Part shown: in pieces, positions 6,188 through 11,823 of the stretch
Layout: each line of letters begins with the position of its first letter
How positions within the stretch are numbered: the first letter of the stretch is position 1
Assembly: GCA_016934095.1 (NCBI GenBank)
Contig: JAFGTO010000133.1
Location: 1 to 11,823, forward strand
Length of the DNA stretch: 11,823 nucleotides
Reading direction: 5' to 3'
From: Candidatus Glassiibacteriota bacterium
Lineage (GTDB): Bacteria > Gemmatimonadota > Glassbacteria > GWA2-58-10
The notes under the pieces: generated by a model
What the model was told of the DNA's origin: nothing
The model's database searches: none
The model's input: the letters and a program-made list of their open reading frames with translations, nothing else
Program-made: the position numbers and the translations under genes

Positions 6188-7393
6188 CTAATCCGTCTTA
6201 AAAGGTCCGAAAACAAGAACGGCAATCATCAGGTTACCATGCCTGTTTTCCCCACCGATAAAGCAGCCTTGTTCACCAAGAGTGAAAGCACCGAGAAAGG
6301 GGGCCCGGTTCAAGCCTGACTGCAGGCCTGACACAACTTCAGATATACTGTCCTGCACGATAAGCATGCATCCCGTGCAAAAAAGCACGAGAGCTCCCTG
6401 AATCTCATCGGCCTTGAAAGGAGAGGCCTCCACGGCCTCTTCGGCGACTCTCCCGGCACGGTTCACCAGGTTCTCATGAGTGCCTTTCATCAAAAACACT
6501 TCATCACCTTCCTTTATTTCTGTAAAGACTTTCAGGGCTTCATCGGCCAGGGCTTCTACCGGGTAAGAGAGCCTGAAATATGAAATGCTGCCTACCTGGC
6601 CCACCGGCCTTCCGAGGGGCCTCAAGGAAACCAAAGGAACCAGGCTCCCACCCCCAGGCAAGATATCCGATATCAGTCCTTCCGTCCATTCATTGTACAC
6701 TCGCGCGGCAGGCCGGTTATCGATCTCATAGAGTACACGACCCTCGGCACGGGTGGCCCGGCCCCGGCAGCCGGTAGGCTCGTAACCGCTATGGAACCCA
6801 TAGCCGACCTCGCCCGAAGGGAAGAGAGCTCCGATGGAAACCGCATTGCGGAGGACCCGGTCATCGGCAAACTGCTGCCACTGGCCGGTCATGTCATTGT
6901 CTGCGGTGGTTCCCCCGATAATGGGCACCCCGGGACCGAGATACTTTTCGATTGCCCTGATCACGCGCTCCTCATGGCCGGGATAGCTGGAAATGACAAC
7001 GGCGACCGGGAGCTCCCCGGGCCTGGAGGCCTCATTGAGCGCCTGTTCCAAAGCGGACCGGGTCGCCGTTTCGGGGTCTCCCCTCGACTCGCAGATACCT
7101 GCACCATAGTTGCCATCCGGGTCGAATACACCCAGCAGACCCATTCCCTTACTGTCCTGGCCGTGGAATCCGGACTCTGTCATTACTCCCCGACAGGAGG
7201 TGCCGCCCTGCAGAGGGACTTCAGGCGCCAGTGCCCGCAAGCGCTTTATAAGTTCTCTGTTGTCATAGCTGCAGGAGCTGTGCAGGAAAATAAAATGCGG
7301 GACCCCTTGAAGCTTCTCGAGCAACATCTCGTAAGCTTCTGTTGCAGCCAGGCACTCATCAGGCTGAACGGACCATGCAGAAGCAATCTTCAT
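6188..7393 (-). CDS. FIST-domain sensory protein (NosP-like context)
   Basis: The 401-residue product is a stand-alone FIST protein. The FIST_N region (about 30-205) has the glycine-rich GGTSCRGV and GGTTADN turns. The FIST_C region (about 218-375) starts with RAEGRVLYEIDNRPAARVYN and ends with LGAFTLGEQGCF, both typical. FIST domains bind small ligands. In Pseudomonas, NosP is a FIST hemoprotein that senses nitric oxide and controls the kinase NahK encoded next to it. Here a hybrid kinase gene follows after 3 nt, which supports a ligand-sensing partnership; heme or NO binding is not shown by the sequence. No signal peptide is seen, so it should be cytosolic. I chose ATG 7393, preceded by a GGGA at suitable distance; a TTG at 7411 in the same frame has no ribosome-binding site. 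Several cysteines, including CTGC near residue 339, could be functional. Confidence 0.9.
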   Translation of the reverse strand: MKIASAWSVQPDECLAATEAYEMLLEKLQGVPHFIFLHSSCSYDNRELIKRLRALAPEVPLQGGTSCRGVMTESGFHGQDSKGMGLLGVFDPDGNYGAGICESRGDPETATRSALEQALNEASRPGELPVAVVISSYPGHEERVIRAIEKYLGPGVPIIGGTTADNDMTGQWQQFADDRVLRNAVSIGALFPSGEVGYGFHSGYEPTGCRGRATRAEGRVLYEIDNRPAARVYNEWTEGLISDILPGGGSLVPLVSLRPLGRPVGQVGSISYFRLSYPVEALADEALKVFTEIKEGDEVFLMKGTHENLVNRAGRVAEEAVEASPFKADEIQGALVLFCTGCMLIVQDSISEVVSGLQSGLNRAPFLGAFTLGEQGCFIGGENRHGNLMIAVLVFGPFKTD

Positions 7394-7505
7394 AGCAGTA
7401 TTCCCGCTCAATATTTTGATAATATGTCCGGCAGCGGCGAGGTTTTTTTCAACTTTTAAGATACTTGATCCTTAATCCTTACAAAAAAGACTACTTTTTG
7501 TTTTA

Positions 7506-7535
7506 AGAATAACATTTTGTTCTCCACTGTGTCAA
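7506..7535 (-). promoter_or_regulatory. Sigma-70 promoter for the FIST/kinase operon
   Basis: Read on the minus strand, a perfect TTGACA (7535-7530) is followed after 18 nt by TATTCT (7511-7506). Transcription would start near 7499, leaving a leader of about 105 nt that is AT-rich. The leader contains a 6-bp inverted repeat (CAAAAA/TTTTTG, 7482-7500) and an exact 7-bp tandem repeat (TAAGGAT twice, 7481-7468), either of which might be a regulator site. The -10 match is four of six. Confidence 0.45.
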
Positions 7536-7614
7536 TTATTTCCGGCGACCGGGCGCGGACGGACAGGCCATTCGTTACGGCAACCGGCTGCAAAAGCAAA
7601 AATAGTCCTGATAA

Positions 7615-7661
7615 CAGCAAGCCCCGGGAGGCCTGGCAAGAATCCTCCCGGGGCTTAGCTG
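7615..7661 (-). terminator. Strong hairpin after dut, likely operon terminator
   Basis: AAGCCCCGGGAGG (7619-7631) is the exact reverse complement of CCTCCCGGGGCTT (7644-7656). A one-base bulge then lets CAGC (7615-7618) pair with GCTG (7658-7661), giving a 17-bp stem with a 12-nt loop. On the minus strand it starts 25 nt beyond the dut stop. The T-rich tracts (five Ts at 7602-7598 and four at 7595-7592) begin only about 12 nt after the stem, so release may be imperfect. It separates the nrd-dut operon from the FIST/kinase operon transcribed in the same direction. Confidence 0.65.
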
Positions 7662-7685
7662 TGTCCCCGCGTTACACCTTTTCTC

Positions 7686-8123
7686 TTACTGGAGGCCGGT
7701 GCTGCCGAACCCCCCCTCGCCGCGGGAGGAACCATCCAGGTCCTCCACCCGGACCAGCGCTGCGGCGGCTACCGGTATCAGCAGCAACTGGGCGATCCGC
7801 ATCCCCTTTTCCACGGTGAACGGCTGCTCGCCGAGGTTTTGCAGCACGACTTTGACCTCTCCCCGGTAACCCGAGTCGATCACGCCGGCCAGGCAGTGGA
7901 TACCGTGCCTGGCGGCCAGGCCGCTGCGGTCCCGGACCAGCCCGGCAAAACCCGCGGGGATGGCGAAGCGTAAACCGGTAGGCACGGTGCAGCGGCCCAG
8001 GGCGGGCAGCTCGCACCCGGCGCTGGCTCTCAGGTCGAACCCTGCATCTCCCGGGTGGGCGTAGGACGGGGCATCCACGCCCTGCGCATCGAGCTGAAAG
8101 GGGAGCTCAAGCTGTAAATTCAA
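7686..8123 (-). CDS. dut: Deoxyuridine 5'-triphosphate nucleotidohydrolase (dUTPase)
   Basis: This is a trimeric-type dUTPase that hydrolyses dUTP to dUMP and pyrophosphate. All five family motifs are present in order: PGDAGFDLRA, RDRSGLAARHGI, GVIDSGYRGEV (catalytic Asp83 counted from the chosen start), RIAQLLLIP and the C-terminal arm RGEGGFGSTG. With TTG 8123 as start the protein is 145 residues, the usual length, beginning just before the first strand. GGGGCGGA lies about 6 nt upstream and the nrdG stop is 2 nt away. A TTG at 8168 in the same frame would add 15 residues overlapping nrdG and has no ribosome-binding site that I can see. As the last gene of an anaerobic ribonucleotide reductase operon it links dUTP removal and dUMP supply to deoxynucleotide synthesis. 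Confidence 0.95.
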   Translation of the reverse strand: MNLQLELPFQLDAQGVDAPSYAHPGDAGFDLRASAGCELPALGRCTVPTGLRFAIPAGFAGLVRDRSGLAARHGIHCLAGVIDSGYRGEVKVVLQNLGEQPFTVEKGMRIAQLLLIPVAAAALVRVEDLDGSSRGEGGFGSTGLQ

Positions 8124-8125
8124 AT

Positions 8126-8866
8126 TTATCCGCCCCGTAAGATGGGTTCCTCGAAGTATTCCCTGCAAATCTCATGGTATTGCCGCAGCAGTGCTATCGG
8201 AGTGCGCTTGCGGGGAAGCCCGTTGCCTGCATCCATTCCCGGTGCGGGCACGAAAGCCTGGAGCACGTAGCGCCGGGCGCCCTCGAGCTCCCGGCAGATC
8301 GCCCGCATGTCCTGGGCCGTGTGCAGGCCCTCGATCACCGTGGTGCGGAACTCGTAGTCCCCGCCCCATTCCAGGATCAGCTCCTTGCTTTCAGCGATCC
8401 GCTCCAGGCACAGGCCCGGCCGGTCGGTAATCCCGGGGTAGCTCTCCAGCGGCGCCTTGTAGTCCATGGCGACATAATCCACCAGCGGCAGGACCTCGCC
8501 CAGGACCTCGGGCAGGGTGCCGTTGGTGTCGAGCTTCACCTTGAAGCCCAGTTTTTTCAGCCAGAGGATCAGCTCGCTCAGCTTCGGATGCAGGGTCGGC
8601 TCCCCGCCGGTGATACACACTCCCTCGATCCAGTTCTCGCGGCTGATTAACAGTATTTTCCCCAGGCGCTCCCACTCGATGTTTTTTTCTTTGGGGTTCA
8701 CCAGGTCGAAGTTGTGGCAGAATTTGCAGCGCAAGTTGCAGCCCGAGACAAACAGCACCCGGCAGAGGCAGCCGGGGAAATCGATAAAGCTAGGCTTGCG
8801 CAGCAGGGCGTAGACCGGGCTCTGCCTGGTCTGCTGCTGAATCAAATTGCCGGATTCAGGATTCAT
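8126..8866 (-). CDS. nrdG: Anaerobic RNR-activating radical SAM protein (NrdG type)
   Basis: The 246-residue radical SAM enzyme carries the cluster motif GCNLRCKFCHN (Cys43, Cys47, Cys50), which binds a 4Fe-4S cluster and S-adenosylmethionine. CITGGEPTLHP matches the GGE SAM-binding motif, and DYVAMDYKAP is typical of the longer NrdG-like activases. It should generate the glycyl radical on NrdD, encoded two genes upstream. The length exceeds E. coli NrdG (154 residues) and fits the NrdG2-type family. I chose ATG 8866, which overlaps the redoxin stop as ATGA and has AGG 5 nt upstream. The frame is open a further 82 codons, but that part lies inside the redoxin gene and reads as low-complexity arginine/proline/glycine sequence. 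The related enzymes PflA and other activases are possible but the operon argues for NrdG. Confidence 0.93.
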   Translation of the reverse strand: MNPESGNLIQQQTRQSPVYALLRKPSFIDFPGCLCRVLFVSGCNLRCKFCHNFDLVNPKEKNIEWERLGKILLISRENWIEGVCITGGEPTLHPKLSELILWLKKLGFKVKLDTNGTLPEVLGEVLPLVDYVAMDYKAPLESYPGITDRPGLCLERIAESKELILEWGGDYEFRTTVIEGLHTAQDMRAICRELEGARRYVLQAFVPAPGMDAGNGLPRKRTPIALLRQYHEICREYFEEPILRGG

Positions 8867-9273
8867 AATACCTGGATTTTTGTCTCCTGATTTTTCAGTG
8901 CGGTATCCAGCACCCGGCGGATCACCCCGGGTGTCAGGGTACCGGTGGAAGCATAATCGGTCTCGAGGCTGAGCAGGGTCTCCACCAGCTCGAACGCCGG
9001 CCCGGGCATTTCCGCCCGGTGGCTGAGCGGTCTCAGCACGGTGCCTTCCGGGCCCTCCTCTTTGCCGAAAACCATGAAACTGGGTATGCGCTGCGGGTTG
9101 AGCGTTTCGCACTGGCAGAAACGGACCAGGCCCTCCACCGTACCCAGGTCATAGTAAATCAACTCGAAATCTGCGTACGGGTCTTCCGCCAGAATTTTTT
9201 TCAGGCGGTTTTTCAGTACCCTGCACTTGTCGCAGCCCTGTTTGCCGAATACCGCTACCTGAAACCGTTTCAT
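8863..9273 (-). CDS. Thioredoxin/glutaredoxin-like protein, likely NrdD reductant
   Basis: This 136-residue protein starts like a redoxin: a first strand FQVAVFGK is followed by the active site GCDKC (Cys14, Cys17) at the start of a helix. The expected cis-proline is in RIPSFMVFG (Pro64). Two more cysteines, Cys53 and Cys55, form a CxC just before it. About 50 residues follow the redoxin core (roughly residues 85-136) and I do not recognise them. NrdH-type redoxins are about 75 residues, so this one is extended. It sits between nrdD and nrdG with ATGA overlaps on both sides, so it is made together with them. Some class III reductases use a redoxin instead of formate as electron donor, and this is the natural candidate here. 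That role is inferred from position and the CxxC motif. Confidence 0.85.
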   Translation of the reverse strand: MKRFQVAVFGKQGCDKCRVLKNRLKKILAEDPYADFELIYYDLGTVEGLVRFCQCETLNPQRIPSFMVFGKEEGPEGTVLRPLSHRAEMPGPAFELVETLLSLETDYASTGTLTPGVIRRVLDTALKNQETKIQVL

Positions 9274-11823
9274 TCTTCATCTCCCGACAGTTCTTCAGCG
9301 GTAATCACCGCAGATGTGAAAACATTGTCGCCCTCGACCAGGTAGTTACCCCTTTGGCGGTCGAGAAGCTCGCCCTCGGCTTTGGATTTGTTCCAGTTTT
9401 CGATCTTGCTGAAATAACCGACTACGCGGGTCTCTCCGAATACATTGTCGCTGTCGCAGGCGGGGCAGCGCTCCTTGAGACCGCGGCTGATCTCCTGGCA
9501 GTTGCGGCAGAAAGTGAACTCAGGGCTGATCGTAAGCTGCGCGCTCTGGGTCTTGTAGAAAGTATTGCGCACCATCCGGTAGATAGTCTCGGCGTCCGGA
9601 TGTTCCTCGCCGATGAAAGCATGGGTGATCGCTCCCGATTCGATCATGGGGTGGAACCTGGCCTGGAGCCGGATCCTCTCCGCCAGGGTAACCTGGGCCT
9701 CGGGGGCCAGGTGGACCGAGTTGGTGTAGTAGACCGTGTCCTCCTCGATCGATCCCTTGACTATCGGGGCGGCCTTCTTTTTGAAATAGATCATGTCGGT
9801 CTTGGCCAGCCGGCGGGCAGCGCTCTCGGCCGGGGTCTCTTCGAGAGTGACCAGCAACTTGTGCTTTTCGGAGAGTTTCTTGGTCTTGAGGAACATCGAG
9901 GCTATCACCTTGAGCCCGAGCTCCACTGCTTCTTCCCCCTGGTGGAGCTCTTTGCCGGTAATGAATTTCACCGCATCGTTGAGCCCGATAATCCCGATGA
10001 TATAAGTCGCCTCGTCCAAGCTGATATAAGGCCGCCCGTCATTGGAAAGCTTGCCGATCTGCCACAGCGGGCGCCCCGGCCCGGACATCATCCGTTCGAT
10101 ACTCTCCCGCTTCTGCAGGTGGGCCTCCATGGCCAGGTCCATGGTCCTGAGGACTTCCTCGGTAAAGCTCTCCAAGGTGATTTCACCTGCCCGGGCTGCC
10201 CGGTAAGCAGCCTGCGGCAAGTTGATAGTCACGTTCTGGAAACCGCAAAAACGCATGCTCTCCGGGTGCAAGAGCATGTAGTTGTCGCTGATCGTGGTAC
10301 GCAGACGGCAGCAGGCGCTCAGGGTCACCTCGTCCCGGTCGAAAACGAAATAGGTCGAGCCGTTCTTGCTGGCCAGCTCGCAGGCGAGCCTGAGGATCGC
10401 ATTCTCCTCCGGGTTGCTGAACGAGTCCACGTTGACATGGAAGTCGCACTTGGGGAACTCGAACATCCTGCCGTGGCGGTCTCCCTCGCCGTAGACTTCC
10501 AGGATGGCCGTGGCGAACTCCCGGGCAGTTTCCTCGTAGTCGCCGTAAGTTACCAGCCGCTCGCCCCGGGCTTTCAACTCCGCCGCCAGGGATTTGTCTA
10601 CCACGATCGACCCCGTGCTTTCATCCAGCAGCTCGCGGTAGACCACCCGCGGGTCGCTTCCGTTGCGGTCGAGCACCAGGTGCATCAGCCGGTTGCCCCT
10701 GGTGTCGGTTTCCCCTTGCCTGACTTCTTCGAGCTCGGCTCTCGAGCCGTCCGGCAGGCGCAGCCTGTAGCGGCCTCCCGGGCCCAACGCCGGGACTTTT
10801 TTCAGGTAGCTGGGTACGCCGGAATGGATGTTGAAATCGAGGAAAAGTGTCTGGCCGCCCCGGCTGAAAGCGTTCTGCGAGCCGTTGAAGATGAGCTCCT
10901 GGGCGATCTGCTTCAGCTCTTTGACTCCCAGGCCCTCAATCAGCGGGGCGTAGAACACGTTGATATAGCCGATCCCCAGGGCCCCGGCATAGTTGGCCTG
11001 CATCGAGGCCAGGAAGGTATTGAGGTGCCCGGTCAGCACGGAGGCGCTGCGGGCCGGCTTGCTCTCGGTGTTGAGGTTTTCCAGGCCGGTGAGACCGTAT
11101 TTCTTGATATACTCCAGGCTGTGGCTGCTGCAGTAGACCCGGTGCGGGTAGCCTAGATCGTGGATGTGGACCGCACCGGTATCGTGGGCGCGCTTGACCT
11201 CCGCCGAGTAGACCTTGTCCAAGGCCCACTGCTTGAGCACCAGTTCTGCGATCGAGAGGTTGACGGCTTCGGGGTTGTTGTTGACTATGTTGCTGTTCTC
11301 GGAGCTTTTCAGCGAGATCAGGGTCTCGACAAAATCCAGGGGGACGGCGTAAATGTTGAGGTCCTTGAGTTGTGCCTTGCAGCCGCGCTCGTAGAGCTCG
11401 TTGTTGACCAGCTCACGGATCAGCGCGGTGTTGACCGTGGAAAACTCACCGTCGATGATCCGGTTTTCCACGGCCTTGGCCACCGAGTTGGCCACCTCGG
11501 TGGAAAGCCCGGTCTCCTTGATAAGCTGGCGGGTGATCCTGTGGCGGTCCCAGGGGTGGACCACCCCGTCGGTGATCGACTCCACCAGGAGCAGGCTGGC
11601 ATCGGTAGGGTCCATGTTCCCGCTCAGGCCGTGGCGGACCTTGATCCTCTTGCGGGCCAGCTGGCGCATCTTGCGGTAGCGCTTGTAGGTGGCCACTACA
11701 GAGGAAAGCCCCTCCTCGGCAAGCACTATCTCGACCAGGTCCTGGACATCCTCGATCTCCGGAACGCGGTCGCCCTTCTCGTTGGGGAAGACATAATACT
11801 CGCTGGTCGGGTCATCCAGGTAG
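9270..11823 (-). CDS. nrdD: Anaerobic ribonucleoside-triphosphate reductase, N-terminus outside window
   Basis: The frame is open from the right edge to a TGA at 9270, giving 850 visible residues without the start. The first visible residues end an ATP-cone (IEDVQDLVEIVL, then ATYKRYRKMRQLA), the allosteric domain. A second cone-like segment follows (VHPWDRHRI to TALIRELVNNELYERG). The catalytic barrel shows HIHDLGYPHRVYCSS, NAFSRGGQTLFLDFNI, CDFHVNVDSF, SACCRL and RFCGFQNVTINLPQ. The C-terminus has a four-cysteine zinc site (CRNC, CPAC) and the glycyl-radical motif RVVGYF, with the radical Gly codon at 9417-9419. It reduces ribonucleoside triphosphates to deoxyribonucleotides without oxygen. 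Its stop overlaps the redoxin start by ATGA. The usual start cannot be judged; a GTG at 11726 in the same frame would cut the ATP-cone and is not the real start. Confidence 0.96.
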   Translation of the reverse strand, partial: YLDDPTSEYYVFPNEKGDRVPEIEDVQDLVEIVLAEEGLSSVVATYKRYRKMRQLARKRIKVRHGLSGNMDPTDASLLLVESITDGVVHPWDRHRITRQLIKETGLSTEVANSVAKAVENRIIDGEFSTVNTALIRELVNNELYERGCKAQLKDLNIYAVPLDFVETLISLKSSENSNIVNNNPEAVNLSIAELVLKQWALDKVYSAEVKRAHDTGAVHIHDLGYPHRVYCSSHSLEYIKKYGLTGLENLNTESKPARSASVLTGHLNTFLASMQANYAGALGIGYINVFYAPLIEGLGVKELKQIAQELIFNGSQNAFSRGGQTLFLDFNIHSGVPSYLKKVPALGPGGRYRLRLPDGSRAELEEVRQGETDTRGNRLMHLVLDRNGSDPRVVYRELLDESTGSIVVDKSLAAELKARGERLVTYGDYEETAREFATAILEVYGEGDRHGRMFEFPKCDFHVNVDSFSNPEENAILRLACELASKNGSTYFVFDRDEVTLSACCRLRTTISDNYMLLHPESMRFCGFQNVTINLPQAAYRAARAGEITLESFTEEVLRTMDLAMEAHLQKRESIERMMSGPGRPLWQIGKLSNDGRPYISLDEATYIIGIIGLNDAVKFITGKELHQGEEAVELGLKVIASMFLKTKKLSEKHKLLVTLEETPAESAARRLAKTDMIYFKKKAAPIVKGSIEEDTVYYTNSVHLAPEAQVTLAERIRLQARFHPMIESGAITHAFIGEEHPDAETIYRMVRNTFYKTQSAQLTISPEFTFCRNCQEISRGLKERCPACDSDNVFGETRVVGYFSKIENWNKSKAEGELLDRQRGNYLVEGDNVFTSAVITAEELSGDEE

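Noticed and set aside
8867..9112. N-terminal extension of nrdG
   Set aside because: It lies wholly within the redoxin gene and reads as arginine/proline/glycine-rich filler; ATG 8866 has a ribosome-binding site and an ATGA overlap.
9354..11156. 600-codon open frame on the plus strand opposite nrdD
   Set aside because: It is the antisense of a clearly conserved NrdD; its sequence has no recognisable motif and such frames are common opposite GC-rich genes.

Overview
The window is GC-rich, gene-dense bacterial DNA with no tRNA, rRNA, CRISPR array or intact transposase that I can see. A class III (oxygen-sensitive) ribonucleotide reductase, a six-bladed propeller lipoprotein, an apparently SprA-like exported protein and a uroporphyrinogen-decarboxylase-like protein beside a glycosidase suggest an anaerobic or facultative diderm bacterium, perhaps of an uncultured FCB-type lineage. 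This placement is inference, not proof.

Layout. (1) 1-1389, minus strand: a two-gene unit coupled by an ATGA overlap. The first gene encodes a lipoprotein with six blade-like repeats; the second, cut by the window edge, encodes a secreted protein with a SprA-like motif. (2) 1390-1803: a divergent intergenic region holding a 10-bp-stem hairpin, a 120-bp nested palindrome that could be a MITE or insertion-sequence remnant, a 25-codon reading frame inside the palindrome, and a weak promoter. (3) 1804-4342, plus strand: a GH1 beta-glycosidase followed 22 nt later by a uroporphyrinogen-decarboxylase-like protein of unknown activity. (4) 4415-7393, minus strand: a FIST-domain sensor followed 3 nt later by a soluble hybrid histidine kinase/receiver protein. 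The arrangement resembles NosP/NahK nitric-oxide sensing pairs. This block is visibly poorer in GC than its neighbours and has its own promoter candidate at 7506-7535. (5) 7686-11823, minus strand: the anaerobic deoxynucleotide operon nrdD (cut at the right edge), a CxxC redoxin, nrdG and dut. The first three genes are joined by two 4-nt ATGA overlaps and dut starts almost immediately after nrdG. A very strong GC-rich hairpin follows dut.

How the genes work together. NrdG would install the glycyl radical on NrdD. The redoxin between them is a good candidate for the electron donor of a redoxin-dependent, rather than formate-dependent, class III reductase. Dut would supply dUMP for dTMP synthesis and keep uracil out of DNA. 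The FIST protein would sense a small ligand and control its kinase partner, whose receiver domain probably passes phosphate on or regulates the kinase, since no output domain is present. The glycosidase and its decarboxylase-like partner probably form a small sugar-related operon with no visible signal peptide.
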